Positions 54,832 through 64,000 are shown, counted from the first letter of the stretch. The stretch is 64,000 nt of DNA from Roseovarius aestuarii (GCF_019966515.1 NZ_JAIMIB010000003.1:1-64000); one strand, 5' to 3'. Numbers and translations are program-made. The notes: generated from the sequence alone by a model not told the origin.

Positions 54832-55461
54832 TTAGAAATGCGAGCAATCATTAGCCCGGCCTACTGAGCAAATATCACTCATTTCAAAAACGCCCCTTTG
54901 GCCAGACGTTGTTTTGAGTAACACATCAAGTCCCACGACCCATTTTTTGAACTCGAACCCGTTTTTCGGAAATCCACCTAACGCCATTAACTTTGCACCA
55001 TGTTTTGTCCAAGACATCAGCTCGCAGAAAATATCAATTAGAGCGTATTGTTCTTCAGGGCTGTTGAACTTTTGCGTCGATTGAATTTTATGAATACGAC
55101 TTCCGCTGTCATCATCGGCAAGTTCAACCCAATCCACTTCGCGGCCGATCCAACTGAAAACAAAATCGTAACCAGGATTTCTGTTGCGAAGCTGATCTAG
55201 TTCGTCGCTATGTGAATGCGTAGATGCTGGCGGTCTGGAAAATGTGACGTCAGTTCCTTGATAGCGCAGAAGATACGCTTCTTCGGTGTCTCTATTTCCT
55301 GGGATAAATACGATGCTAATCTTAGGGTCAGCTGTGCGAATTGTCGGTGCGAAATATGGCGCACCATTTTTTGCGTAGTCCATCCAAAACCGTAGCCCAT
55401 CGCTGGTTAAGTATGTCGTCACGCCTTCGGGCGGAGTAAGCTGGTTCATTAACGTCACCAC
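54832..55461 (-). CDS. Hypothetical protein, orphan
   Basis: A 209-residue soluble protein with no recognised family. No signal peptide. Segments such as LTSDGLRFWMDYAKNGAPYF and NPGYDFVFSWIGREVDWVELAD suggest an alpha/beta fold. A GTG at 55461 (AGGAAG 5 bases upstream) is the longest start; ATG at 55449 is possible. Low GC and isolation in a core region suggest recent acquisition. It could be an immunity-like or antisense-of-nothing gene; I cannot tell. Confidence 0.6.
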   Translation of the reverse strand: MVTLMNQLTPPEGVTTYLTSDGLRFWMDYAKNGAPYFAPTIRTADPKISIVFIPGNRDTEEAYLLRYQGTDVTFSRPPASTHSHSDELDQLRNRNPGYDFVFSWIGREVDWVELADDDSGSRIHKIQSTQKFNSPEEQYALIDIFCELMSWTKHGAKLMALGGFPKNGFEFKKWVVGLDVLLKTTSGQRGVFEMSDICSVGRANDCSHF

Positions 55462-55856
55462 TCGAACTTCCTATTTCTCAATTCTTAACTTGGGTTTCGT
55501 CAGATACGCCCATCACCCCCAGCAGAAACATCTACCACAAGCCTCAGGCGCCGAATGAAGTTTCAAAATTGTAGCCTGTGTCGCACTTGCAAGCTCGTTC
55601 AAAGCATCATTGGATTAAGCGCAGCTCGGCTAGCGCACACATCTCAAAAAGTGATTGCGACCATATTCACCATAACCAGCCTGCTTCCAACCTTTGAGGA
55701 ACATCTCGGGCAGCAATTGTAACAAAGCAGTCATAGGTTAATCGCAGCGAGGATCTGAAAAGTTGCGCAAAGCTGACAAATCAAAATTGTGCCCAAAAGA
55801 TATCCAATTTCGCATGTATTGCGTTCTCTAGTAATACATATTCTTGGAGAACAAAG
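55462..55856. other. Gap with repeat debris
   Basis: No gene seen. It contains scattered pieces that look like the repeat family of this window, and low-complexity AT-rich sequence. It precedes the small lipoprotein gene. Confidence 0.35.
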
Positions 55857-55976
55857 ATGCGCTTTATCAGAATTTCATTTGTATTTCTGGCTATGATGAC
55901 GGTGGTCGGAGGATGCGCCGGACAGAACGATCCCTTGGGCGCGTATGAATCAAGAGCAATCGGTGGAGGTGATTGA
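55857..55976 (+). CDS. 39-residue lipoprotein
   Basis: A short gene for MRFIRISFVFLAMMTVVGGC, a lipobox VGGC at residues 17-20, and a 19-residue mature peptide starting CAGQNDPLGAYESRAI and ending in GGGD. GGAGA (55846 region) lies 7 bases before the ATG. The signal and box are textbook. Very short free lipoproteins like entericidins act in the envelope or as toxins; the function here is unknown. It is in the low-GC insert between dapD and dapE. Confidence 0.75.
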   Translation: MRFIRISFVFLAMMTVVGGCAGQNDPLGAYESRAIGGGD

Positions 55977-56624
55977 GTTTGGTATTCTAGATGAGTCGAC
56001 TTTATCATCACAATAACCATCACTCTGCTATTTTGCTCCCTGCACTGTCGCCCCAACCGTTTGTGTTAGATACCGTGACATAATGCGCTCCACCCTTGGT
56101 GCGTTGAGGTTGCTTTGCCTGTCGAAAAGAACTTTCACCAACTCGGGGTTTTCACCGCCGAATGTGTAATTCTTTGATCTGGCAGTGACAAACTTCGTCT
56201 GAATGGCCTTGTGCGATATTCTCAATCAAACGGTTTGCGGGGAAGTATCGACGGCCTGAGAACGCGTGGCTCTTTGTCTTTTCGATCCAAAGGTTTTGGC
56301 AGAAGATTTTGGAGCTATGAAGCGAGATGTATTGCCATTCGATATATTGGGTAAGAACATATGCAGCGGACAATATAGCGCCGCTTCCTCGCCTGCGACA
56401 GGTGCTTTTGGTGTAATCGACACCCCGGGCCATCGACTACACCAACGCTGACAGTCCTGATTGGGCAGCAATTGTGGTAATGCCTCATAGACATGCCGGA
56501 TAATGCTTGCGAGGCCACAGCAGACAGGACAGATTGGATTTACCAGTTGGGCAATACGCGAAAAAAGCGGTTTGAGGATACCCACCTGAACGTTTTTCAA
56601 TTTAGAGCAAGGTAGAGTTGTCGC
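55977..56624. other. Gap without clear gene
   Basis: Several short open frames on both strands (56152-56600) lack ribosome binding sites and resemble no family I know. They could be pieces of a decayed gene; the sequence has a protein-like composition on the minus strand, but no in-frame signature. Confidence 0.3.
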
Positions 56625-56792
56625 GTGTCTGCTAAGTGGAAAAGAGCGATTTACGTAGTATCTTGGCTGCTGTTATATTTCGTCGTTACAGCCTTAATAT
56701 TTCCGCCAATATCGGACTTTGAATGGAAGTGGTTATTGGGGTTGTCAATCGGCTCGTTTATTTGGCTGCTCCGGAAAAACAACGAAGGGTAG
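56625..56792 (+). CDS. 55-residue two-helix membrane protein
   Basis: Starts at GTG 56625 and encodes MSAKWKRAIYVVSWLLLYFV and then two hydrophobic helices (residues 8-28 and 36-48) separated by PPISDFEWK, ending in basic LRKNNEG. AAGGTAGAG lies upstream. The composition is typical of small membrane peptides. Function unknown. It is probably real but the start is not certain. Confidence 0.5.
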   Translation: MSAKWKRAIYVVSWLLLYFVVTALIFPPISDFEWKWLLGLSIGSFIWLLRKNNEG

Positions 56793-56954
56793 TTTCCTGT
56801 TTCGCCTGTACCAACATCTGCTCTGAGCCCAATGCCGGCACGACAAAATCCTTTGGCTGAATGATTGTGATGCGCTAAAAATTGTCATCGAGCAAGGGGC
56901 GGTTGCCTTTACTGCCTCCTACGAACTCACTTGCCGCGAGAAGGAATGGCATTA

Positions 56955-57272
56955 ATGAAGTTAGCGGGCCTATCGCTTATTTTTTCAATATTTGCCTCAA
57001 GCGTGGCGGCGGACATGATTGTCATCAACGGTCGATACATGGTCGCAAAAAACGATGTGCGCGGGTACTTCTACCGTGACAGCGACAGTTTGACCGTTTT
57101 TGATATTCGTTGGAGCGACTGGTCAACGCAATACAGATGCCAAGATGAATACGACCGCGACAGCGTGACAGCCGCATCGCTAAACTTCGTCGTTCAGATG
57201 AAAGACGCGCAGTTCCTCGATTTCGGAGAGTTTCTAGAGGGTGAAGGGTTCACTGACTGTCGGAAGTTCTGA
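56955..57272 (+). CDS. Small secreted protein, orphan
   Basis: A 105-residue exported protein. Signal peptide KLAGLSLIFSIFASSVAA, then a domain beginning DMIVINGRYMVAKNDVRGYFYRD and a cysteine pair (YRCQDEYD and FTDCRKF). ATG at 56955 is chosen because AAGGA stands 10 bases upstream; ATG 56946 is too close to it. No family recognised. Confidence 0.65.
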   Translation: MKLAGLSLIFSIFASSVAADMIVINGRYMVAKNDVRGYFYRDSDSLTVFDIRWSDWSTQYRCQDEYDRDSVTAASLNFVVQMKDAQFLDFGEFLEGEGFTDCRKF

Positions 57273-57597
57273 GCAGAAAGACCTATGGCGAACGTTTTCT
57301 CTGAGCCCATCCTGTACCTTAGGTCTTCTCTCTGCGCGCGCAGCACGAAAATTGCTGCAGGAGCGCAGTAGGTCCGTCTTCAAACGTTCTGGAAAACTGA
57401 GCGTCTTTGCTAACCGGGGCTCTGGTTCATCATTGGTTTCATATTAGGCCGCAGCTTTCTGGTGCTGCAAGCGTCGTTTATGGATTGTCAGTTTCTTGAT
57501 TTTCCTCCTTTCTCTGAGGATGGTTTCTGCGTCAGCAAAAGTGGCATGCGCAAAAGGCGGGTCTGTCCGCATCTGGAACATTCGCTGATGCCGGTTT
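57273..57597. repeat. Gap with repeat copy
   Basis: Near 57520-57545 an inverted copy of the GCTGACGCAGAAA element (compare 158-190 and 21425-21460) is visible. A minus-strand frame at 57444-57635 overlaps the following Hint gene end and is not accepted as a gene. Confidence 0.4.
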
Positions 57598-58689
57598 TTA
57601 CGCCGCGCGATGCATCGCCAAAGTGACCGCTTCAAACGGCTTCAACACCGGCCAGACCGGTTTGGGATGTTCGGGTAGAAGCGACCGGTCGGCTCCGGCG
57701 AGGATACTTAGGGCCAGTTGCTCGGGCTTGCGGCGCAATCGGCCCAGATAGAGGCTTTCAACCGGGCACCCGGCAGCCAGGATCACCTCGTGGCCGGGTA
57801 ACACGATATGGTGATATGTGATCAGATCGGGACCGTCGGCAAAGCGTGTCGAGATGCCGTTGACCAGATGTCGGGCCGGGACAAGCACGGCTTCCTTGCC
57901 GAACATGTACTCGACTTCCGAGCCGCCTATGACAAGCCGCTGCTGCGGCGCCAGGACAATATCCTGACGCAGGTTGAAATAGGGTGCGCGGATCAGCACC
58001 GGGCGGAAGCTACCGCGCGCGGGCACCGTCCGGCGTACGGTTTGCAGTACGGGGACCTGTGCGCCGTCTGCTGTCTGCACGATGCTCCCGCGGCGCAAGC
58101 GGTCGGCAAAGATGTTTCCTTTTGGTGTTGCCACCGGTACGCTGCCGCTGAGGCCGGGCATCGGGCCGACCGGTTCCGTTTTTCTCGAAACAGCTATGAA
58201 ATCGACTTCGGCATGCATCTCGCGTCGGCGCGGATCCATGATCATTGACTGGATGTCGCGCACCGGGAACGGGCGCGGTGGGGCGAGTGCTACCGACTGA
58301 ACGAGATCCGTTCCGGGGCGTTCGAGCGTCAGGCTGGCCCACCCACCCGGCACATCCCAGCAATAGGTCAGGCGCAGCACGTCGGTGCGGCCATCGGGAT
58401 CATGTGGCAGCGTGGTGTGACGCAGGTCATCACCGTGGGTTTCGATCAGGATGATGCCGCCACCTGGCAGCATTTGCAGGGAAAAACTGCCGGCCAAAGG
58501 TGGGTTGCCCCGGAAGGCAAGCAGGGTCTGCGGTGTCGCACAGCACGATAGGCGGGTTTCGAGCATCAGCGTGCCCTGCGGCATCAGAGCATCTGGATCA
58601 AGCGTATTGCGGGTCTTCCCGGCCTGTTTTCCCAAGCCTTCCGGGTCGAAACGACCACCACCCAGATCCGCGATGCCAATCCACCCCAC
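57598..58689 (-). CDS. Hint-domain protein without the nucleophilic cysteine
   Basis: A 363-residue protein. The N-terminal 170 residues form a beta-rich sensory-type domain (LMPQGTLMLETRLSCCA, FSLQMLPGGGIILIETHGDD, DVLRLTYCWDVPGGWASLTLE). The C-terminal half is a Hint (hedgehog/intein) fold from about residue 186: VPVATPKGNIFADRLRRGS, then FNLRQDIVLAPQQRLVIGGSEVEYMFGKEAVLVPARHLVNG. The Cys that starts an active Hint is replaced (VPVAT where partners have IPCFVAGT). It begins at GTG one base after the upstream stop, so coupling is likely. Family is frequent in Rhodobacterales; role unknown. Confidence 0.85.
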   Translation of the reverse strand: MGWIGIADLGGGRFDPEGLGKQAGKTRNTLDPDALMPQGTLMLETRLSCCATPQTLLAFRGNPPLAGSFSLQMLPGGGIILIETHGDDLRHTTLPHDPDGRTDVLRLTYCWDVPGGWASLTLERPGTDLVQSVALAPPRPFPVRDIQSMIMDPRRREMHAEVDFIAVSRKTEPVGPMPGLSGSVPVATPKGNIFADRLRRGSIVQTADGAQVPVLQTVRRTVPARGSFRPVLIRAPYFNLRQDIVLAPQQRLVIGGSEVEYMFGKEAVLVPARHLVNGISTRFADGPDLITYHHIVLPGHEVILAAGCPVESLYLGRLRRKPEQLALSILAGADRSLLPEHPKPVWPVLKPFEAVTLAMHRAA

Positions 58690-58690
58690 C

Positions 58691-60268
58691 TCAGGCTACC
58701 TTTGTGCCGGTCATGAGCAGCTGTGCCTCGTAGCGTTTCAACGTGCGGCGCGCGGCGGGGCTGTAGCCCGCGCCGGTTTCCGGATCGATTTCGGGGAACA
58801 AGGCGCAGATTTCCTGCACGATTTCGGCTTCAAAGCTCTTGGCGGTCTGGGGGCCGGGCAGAAAGCTTTCAGTTTCCAGCCCTTCCGAGAACACCACCTG
58901 ATGCCGGTCAAAGAGGATATGCACGTAATCCACCATCCCGCCTTCGACCCGGCGGACGGAGCGATCGTTGACCAGATCGCGGGCGGCGACCAGCACTTCG
59001 GTTTCGCCAAACAGAAGCTCGGCCAGGCTGTCGCGGATCAGGACGCGGTGCAGCGGTGAAAGCAACAACTCCCGGTGAGGCCCGAAAGTGTTGGCGGCGA
59101 TGCGAATGGGGGCATAATCGCCTTTGGCTGCAACGCACCGCTGACCGATCCAGCGCAGGGGCTGCGCGCCCTCATCCTTGGTCATCACCATGTCGCCTGG
59201 CGACAGGTCATCCACCGCCTTTTCTCCATCCTGTGTGCGGATCAAGGTGCCGGCGACGAAACACGGGATCGACGAAACGGTGACAAATCCCACATCGGTG
59301 TCGCCGCTGGTGCTGGAAACCTCGTAGGTAAAGGCGAAATCCTCGATATCGCCATCGCCGACCATGGTGATGGTGCCATTTGCGTTCAACGTTATCTGCT
59401 GGCCGCTGGCCAAAGTCACTGTGCTGCCCGCGACGACATTCTGACCGTTTATCTGGGTGATGGTGAGCGTGCCGCCGGTATTGTTTGAATCATTTGCCAG
59501 CACATCGATCGTCTTGGTTCCGGTGGGAAACAGGTTCGAGTTGTCATCGTTCGCCACGAGGCTGGTCTGGATGCTGTTCCCTGCGATCAGGAGGGTGGAA
59601 TCGTAGCGGTTATCGGCGACATCCGCGATTCCGATGCGGATAGAATTCACGACGCCGGTATTGACCGGAATGTTCAACGTCATGGTGACGGTAAAGCCGT
59701 CCATCTCGGTGTTGAACTGGTCGGCGGTGTTGTCGATAAAAAGGTTGCCGTTACTTCCCGAATTCAGGTTAGCCGGATCGATATCGCCGTCACCGACTGC
59801 CAGATCGACCTGTGTGCCGTTGATCCAGACGCCAACGAAATCCTGAAACTGCCCGTTGGTGAACTCAGGGTATTCCTCAGAAGCGAAGACGAACTGCATC
59901 GACATCGTATCGCCGGTGGGGATGAAGTCGACGTCGATATAGGATGCGTCAAAGGTGTTTGCGCCAGCGGCGGCGTTGAAAGTGGGATCGTTGTTAGGTC
60001 CGCTTGAGTTGGTGGTCGTGTTGGTGTTCAGGTTCGATTGCGAAGCACTATTGGTAAAACCGCGCAAATCGCCGGTGGAAAACAATACGCCGGTATCGCC
60101 TGGCGTGACGCCGGGCGCGATCGCGTCACCATTGGTGTAGATGCCCGAGGAGTCCCGGTCACCGGTATAAGAGGCGCTGACAACGGTAACGCCGTTGCCG
60201 AACATCTCTTGCGCCATCTGGACCGCCGTGGCGTTCCTGTTGATCGGCAGCTCTGTACCTGCAACCAT
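58691..60268 (-). CDS. Choice-of-anchor-L and Hint-domain secreted protein
   Basis: A 525-residue protein. It begins VAGTELPINRNATAVQMAQEM, followed by a choice-of-anchor-L type domain (VLFSTGDL, DFIPTGDTMSMQFVFASEEYPEF), a cadherin- or Ig-like unit (IDVLANDSNNTGGTLTITQI) and a C-terminal Hint domain with an intact start SSIPCFVAGTLIRTQDGEKA. The Hint motif LVNDRSVRRVEG and DYVHILFDRHQVV complete the fold. No classical signal peptide, so export by a type I system (as RTX-like proteins) is possible. ATG 60268 is preferred over a TTG at 60280. Confidence 0.88.
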   Translation of the reverse strand: MVAGTELPINRNATAVQMAQEMFGNGVTVVSASYTGDRDSSGIYTNGDAIAPGVTPGDTGVLFSTGDLRGFTNSASQSNLNTNTTTNSSGPNNDPTFNAAAGANTFDASYIDVDFIPTGDTMSMQFVFASEEYPEFTNGQFQDFVGVWINGTQVDLAVGDGDIDPANLNSGSNGNLFIDNTADQFNTEMDGFTVTMTLNIPVNTGVVNSIRIGIADVADNRYDSTLLIAGNSIQTSLVANDDNSNLFPTGTKTIDVLANDSNNTGGTLTITQINGQNVVAGSTVTLASGQQITLNANGTITMVGDGDIEDFAFTYEVSSTSGDTDVGFVTVSSIPCFVAGTLIRTQDGEKAVDDLSPGDMVMTKDEGAQPLRWIGQRCVAAKGDYAPIRIAANTFGPHRELLLSPLHRVLIRDSLAELLFGETEVLVAARDLVNDRSVRRVEGGMVDYVHILFDRHQVVFSEGLETESFLPGPQTAKSFEAEIVQEICALFPEIDPETGAGYSPAARRTLKRYEAQLLMTGTKVA

Positions 60269-60569
60269 TTCCTGCCCCAACCCATCTGTTGGAGGCAGCG
60301 CAAAACGCCAGCGTGGCGAGGTTTTCCCCGCCTTATGTTATTTAGGCAATTTGCTTGCCTGCTCGATATACGGGCCTTTGCGGCCCTGCTGATTTTTGCC
60401 CTGCCTCGGGTCATTTATTAAGGATTGGTTAGCAAAAATATTAACACCTGTTAAGATTTTTCTCTTCCGGATTCAGCAATCCTTCAAGTTGCGGCTTTTT
60501 TGTGGCATTTGCGCTTTGTCGCAAAGCGCGCTACCTCCGCCAGAGTTTGATTGCCAGCCATGAGATGAC

Positions 60570-61721
60570 ATGCCCCACGATTCCGTTGATCCTGTAGAAC
60601 TGACCGCCGATCTGGTTCGCTGTCCGTCAGTGACACCCGAGGAGGGCGGTGCACTGGCCTTGCTGCAAGAGCGGCTCGGGGCTGCCGGATTTGAATGCAC
60701 CCGTGTAGACCGGGCCGGCGTGGCAAATCTGTTTGCCCGCTGGGGTGACAAGGGTGCCGCGAAGACCTTTGGCTTCAACGGTCACACCGATGTGGTGCCG
60801 TTGGGGGATGAGACCGCCTGGACCATGCCACCCTTTGGGGCGGAAATCAAAGATGGTCTGCTTTGGGGACGCGGGTCGACTGATATGAAATCGGGGGTGG
60901 CGGCCTTCGTGGCGGCGGCGATTGACCTGGTTCGTGATAACCCGCCCCAAGGCGCGATTATCCTTACCATTACCGGGGACGAAGAGGGCGATGCGGAGCA
61001 CGGTACCACTGCGCTTCTCGACTGGATGGCGGACAATGGTGAGGCGATGAATGTCTGCCTGGTGGGGGAGCCAACCTGCCCCGACAAGATGGGCGAGATG
61101 ATCAAGATCGGCCGCCGTGGGTCGCTGTCGGCCTGGTTTACGCTGACCGGCGTGCAGGGCCATTCCGCCTATCCGCATCGGGCCCGCAATCCGCTGCCAG
61201 CGATGGCGCGGCTGATGGATCGCCTGTCGTCGCACGAGCTGGACAGTGGTACCGATCATTTTGATCCGTCGACCCTCGCGGTCGTGACCATCGATACCGG
61301 CAACCCGACAACCAACGTGATTCCGGCCGAATGCCGTGCAACCGTGAATGTGCGCTTTAACGATGCCCATGACGGCGCATCGCTCATTGCGTGGATGCAG
61401 CGTGAGTTGGATGAGGTTGAAGCTGCGTTCGATTTAACAGGGGCAATGGATGTGAAGGTTTCCGGTGAGAGCTTTCTGACGCCGCCGGGCGCGCTTTCTG
61501 ATCTGGTGGCAGCGGCGGTCGAGGCGGAGACTGGGGTGAGACCAGTCTTGTCGACAACCGGTGGCACGTCGGATGCGCGGTTTGTTAAGGATCATTGTCC
61601 TGTTGTGGAATTCGGGCTTGTCGGACAGACCATGCACCAGGTGGATGAACGCGTCGCCGTGGACCAGATCGTGCAGTTGAAGGCGATCTATTCCCGCATC
61701 CTACACGATTATTTCGGCTGA
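60570..61721 (+). CDS. dapE: Succinyl-diaminopimelate desuccinylase
   Basis: A 383-residue M20-family metallopeptidase, converting N-succinyl-LL-diaminopimelate into LL-diaminopimelate. [19 protein letters not shown] is the family start; the zinc ligands are in [23 protein letters not shown] and [11 protein letters not shown], and the tail has [16 protein letters not shown]. It completes a dap set with dapD (53559) and dapF (42206), distributed in the window. Confidence 0.97.
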   Translation: MPHDSVDPVELTADLVRCPSVTPEEGGALALLQERLGAAGFECTRVDRAGVANLFARWGDKGAAKTFGFNGHTDVVPLGDETAWTMPPFGAEIKDGLLWGRGSTDMKSGVAAFVAAAIDLVRDNPPQGAIILTITGDEEGDAEHGTTALLDWMADNGEAMNVCLVGEPTCPDKMGEMIKIGRRGSLSAWFTLTGVQGHSAYPHRARNPLPAMARLMDRLSSHELDSGTDHFDPSTLAVVTIDTGNPTTNVIPAECRATVNVRFNDAHDGASLIAWMQRELDEVEAAFDLTGAMDVKVSGESFLTPPGALSDLVAAAVEAETGVRPVLSTTGGTSDARFVKDHCPVVEFGLVGQTMHQVDERVAVDQIVQLKAIYSRILHDYFG

Positions 61722-61725
61722 GGCC

Positions 61726-62292
61726 ATGTGTCCCACGCTGGTTGTCATGCTGAAAGAGCCGTGCCCGGGGCGGGTCAAGACGCGTCTGGGTGGCGATATC
61801 GGTATGGTGGACGCTGCCTGGTGGTTCCGTCATCAGGTCAGGCGGCTTTTGCGCGAAGTGGAAGACCCGCGCTGGCAGCTGGTGCTGGCAGTGGCGCCGG
61901 ATCGGGCGGGGATGGTATCGCGGGTCTGGCCCGCGCATCTACTGCGGGTACCCCAGGGGCCTGGCGATCTTGGGGCGCGCATGGGGCGGTTGATGCGCAG
62001 GTTACCACCCGGCCCGGTTTGTATAGTCGGCGGCGATATTCCAGGCATCCGAAAGATCCATATTGCGCGCGCATTCCGATCTCTTGGGCAGCACGAAGCG
62101 GTGTTCGGTCCGGCGCCGGATGGAGGTTACTGGCTGGTGGGGTTAAAGCGGGTTCAAGTGCCGGCCACGCTATTTCGTGATGTGCGCTGGTCGTCTGAGC
62201 GTGCGTTGGAAGACAGTATTGCAAGTCTCGGTGATGCGCGTGTGGCGCTGGTGGATAAATTGCGCGATGTGGACACTGCGGCGGACCTCTGA
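61726..62292 (+). CDS. CofC-like DUF2064 nucleotidyltransferase-type protein
   Basis: A 188-residue protein of the TIGR04282 (DUF2064) group, a glycosyltransferase-A/CofC-like fold. KEPCPGRVKTRLG is the N-terminal nucleotide-binding motif; VGGDIPGIRKIHIARAF and FGPAPDGGYWLVGLKR form the core. Often found near dapE in this group. Start 4 bases after dapE. Substrate unknown. Confidence 0.85.
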   Translation: MCPTLVVMLKEPCPGRVKTRLGGDIGMVDAAWWFRHQVRRLLREVEDPRWQLVLAVAPDRAGMVSRVWPAHLLRVPQGPGDLGARMGRLMRRLPPGPVCIVGGDIPGIRKIHIARAFRSLGQHEAVFGPAPDGGYWLVGLKRVQVPATLFRDVRWSSERALEDSIASLGDARVALVDKLRDVDTAADL

Positions 62293-62436
62293 ACGGTCTG
62301 CTCCCAAGTGGAGTTCGCGAACGCTCACGCAGTTGAGATTTGCGTTCAGGGCACGCAGCCCCTGGGGTTTCACCCCAGACCCCGAGCCGCGCTTTCCTTT
62401 GTGGTACGCCTTAATCAATCGTGGTAGGCGTCGGCC

Positions 62437-64000
62437 ATGAGCCAGATGCCCTCCAAGGATGAAATCCTGCAATGGATTTCCGACAACCCGACCCAAACGT
62501 CGAAACGTGATATCGCCCGCGCCTTTGGAATCAAGGGCGCCGCACGGATTGATCTGAAACGGATGCTCAAGGAACTGGCTGATGAAGGCCATCTGCAGAA
62601 GCGCAAAAAGACCTATCGCGACCCGGATAAGCTGCCGCCGGTAGCGGTATTGCAGGTGTCGGGGCAGACACCCGATGGCGATCTCATGGCGCGGCCGATG
62701 GAATGGCAGGGAGAGGGCACCCCGCCACAGGTTCTTGTCGTCGCGCGAGCTAGCGATCCGGCGCTTGGTGAAGGTGATCGGATCTTGGGTCGCCTTTCCG
62801 CTGTCGTGGGTGAGGCGCATGGCTATGAGGCACGCCTGATCCGCCGGATCGGAACCAACCCACTGAAAGTTCTTGGAGTGTTCCGCAAGCGCACCGAAGG
62901 CGGGCGGATCGTGCCCATCGACAAAGGCGATGGTAAGGAATGGGAAGTGCTGGGCGACGCTGCGGGTGGCGCCAAGGATGGCGAGCTGGTCGAGGCGGAA
63001 CAGGCCGGTCCAAAGGGACGCATGGGCCTGCCTCGCGCGAGGGTGGTGCAGCGGTTGGGTGATCCGTCGGCACCTCGGGCGGTCTCGCTGATCGCCATTC
63101 ATCAACACGGTATCCCGGATGATTTTCCCGACGAGGTGATTGCCGAGGCTGATGGTATGAAACCGGCGGGGCTGAAAGGCCGCGACGATCTGCGGGACAT
63201 GCCATTGATCACCATCGATCCAGTAGATGCGCGCGATCATGACGATGCCTGTTGGGCACATGCAGATGACGATCCGAAAAACCAGGGCGGCCATGTGATC
63301 TGGGTCGCGATTGCCGATGTGGCGCACTACGTTACCTCGGGCTCTGCACTGGACCAAGAAGCGCGCAAACGCGGAAATTCCAGCTATTTTCCCGACCGCG
63401 TCGTGCCGATGTTGCCGGATAGGCTGTCGGGGGATCTCTGTTCGCTGCACGAAGGGGTTCCGCGCGCCTGTATCGCCGTGCGCATGCAGATCAACGCTCA
63501 CGGCGAGAAGATCGGACATCGGTTTCTGCGCGGGCTGATGCGCTCACCGGCATCGCTGAATTACCGCGAGGTGCAGGCGGCGATGGACGGCGCACCCAAT
63601 GATAAATGCGCGCCGCTGATGGATGGGGTGATCCGCCCGCTTTACGCTGCCCATGAGGCGTTGAAACAGGCGCGGAAAAACCGCCAGCCGCTCGATCTGG
63701 ACCTGCCTGAGCGTAAAGTGGTGCTGAGCGACGAGGGTGTGGTGGAAAGCGTTAATTTCACCGACCGGCTGGAAGCGCATAAGCTCATCGAGGAATTCAT
63801 GGTGCTGGCCAATGTGGCCGCCGCCGAAACCCTGATCGCGAAGAAATCCCCTCTGCTTTTCCGGGTCCACGAAGAACCGCCGCCCGAAAAGCTCGATAGC
63901 CTGCGCGAGGTGGCCGAGGCCGCCGGGTTGGTGCTGGCTAAGGGTCAGGTGCTGAAGACTGCGCATCTGAATTCTCTCTTGCATGCAGCCCGAGACACAG
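62437..64000 (+). CDS. rnr: Ribonuclease R, 5' part (runs off the window)
   Basis: The frame is open from ATG 62437 to the window end (521 codons seen of about 750). The N-terminal winged helix (TSKRDIARAFGIKGAARIDLKRML) is followed by cold-shock-like domains and the RNB catalytic domain, with TIDPVDARDHDDACWAHAD (the Asp cluster binding Mg2+), VAIADVAHYVTSGSALDQEA and YFPDRVVPMLPDRLSGDLCSL. It degrades structured RNA 3' to 5'. The open frame includes no stop, so the gene is not a truncated one. Confidence 0.95.
   Translation, partial: MSQMPSKDEILQWISDNPTQTSKRDIARAFGIKGAARIDLKRMLKELADEGHLQKRKKTYRDPDKLPPVAVLQVSGQTPDGDLMARPMEWQGEGTPPQVLVVARASDPALGEGDRILGRLSAVVGEAHGYEARLIRRIGTNPLKVLGVFRKRTEGGRIVPIDKGDGKEWEVLGDAAGGAKDGELVEAEQAGPKGRMGLPRARVVQRLGDPSAPRAVSLIAIHQHGIPDDFPDEVIAEADGMKPAGLKGRDDLRDMPLITIDPVDARDHDDACWAHADDDPKNQGGHVIWVAIADVAHYVTSGSALDQEARKRGNSSYFPDRVVPMLPDRLSGDLCSLHEGVPRACIAVRMQINAHGEKIGHRFLRGLMRSPASLNYREVQAAMDGAPNDKCAPLMDGVIRPLYAAHEALKQARKNRQPLDLDLPERKVVLSDEGVVESVNFTDRLEAHKLIEEFMVLANVAAAETLIAKKSPLLFRVHEEPPPEKLDSLREVAEAAGLVLAKGQVLKTAHLNSLLHAARDT

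Noticed and set aside
56152..56600. Possible transposase fragment
   Set aside because: The minus-strand translations look partly protein-like, but I cannot align them with any transposase or find a DDE motif or terminal inverted repeats.
57444..57635. 63-codon frame on the minus strand
   Set aside because: It overlaps the 3' end of a real Hint gene and contains a copy of the dispersed repeat; no ribosome binding site.
62170..63519. 449-codon open frame on the minus strand
   Set aside because: Antisense to rnr. The plus-strand frame has RNB motifs and a typical N-terminus; the antisense translation has none.
1..64000. CRISPR array, rRNA or prophage
   Set aside because: No regularly spaced repeats with unique spacers, no rRNA signature and no phage structural genes are seen.

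Overview
The window reads as chromosomal DNA of a marine alphaproteobacterium of the Rhodobacterales (Roseobacter group). The clearest markers are a petABC cytochrome bc1 operon, an FnrL-type regulator that keeps the CPIRHRAVC cysteine motif, a DUF6478 gene beside a Rhodobacterales-type 125-residue gene, a pair of Hint-domain proteins next to dapE, and many solute transporters (tripartite tricarboxylate, LIV-type ABC, MATE). No species can be named from sequence alone.

The window has two parts that meet at a tRNA-Lys(TTT) gene (42022-42097). To the right (42.2-64 kb) lies mostly conserved core genome: dapF-mtaB-GST, a PaiB-like gene and a second GST, an outer-membrane barrel, petABC with a clear terminator, DUF6478, a LOG protein, a serine/threonine dehydratase, dapD, two tandem Hint proteins, dapE, a CofC-like protein and the start of rnr, which runs off the window. 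A 2.9 kb patch of orphan small genes (54.7-57.6 kb) interrupts it, including a 39-residue lipoprotein and a 55-residue membrane protein.

To the left (1-42 kb) lies an accessory landscape of transport and catabolic cassettes, mostly controlled by a local divergent regulator. In order: a LysR/TctB-TctA-TctC/DadA-like cassette; a relic of a second MATE gene; a histidine kinase and response regulator with a small lipoprotein and a PepSY protein; a LysR-controlled SDR/solute-binding-protein/DUF5519 set; a second LysR-controlled MoaF-like/VOC/DoxX/MATE set; a 5'-truncated diaminopropionate ammonia-lyase relic and an amidase; a DeoR-centred LIV transporter plus GcvT-type demethylating oxidoreductase, SDR and kinase; FnrL; a CadC-like TPR regulator divergent from a secreted protein; an esterase; a methyltransferase; and a flavin monooxygenase coupled to a two-helix membrane protein.

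The best candidate for an undescribed system is the 21.8-32.2 kb cluster. Its two divergent arms carry palindromes built on TACAACAT and GTTG. That suggests one DeoR-type regulon for import, phosphorylation, N-demethylation and dehydrogenation of an unidentified amine or amino-alcohol. The intergenic gaps also hold degenerate dispersed repeats and long inverted repeats, two of which bracket fnrL.
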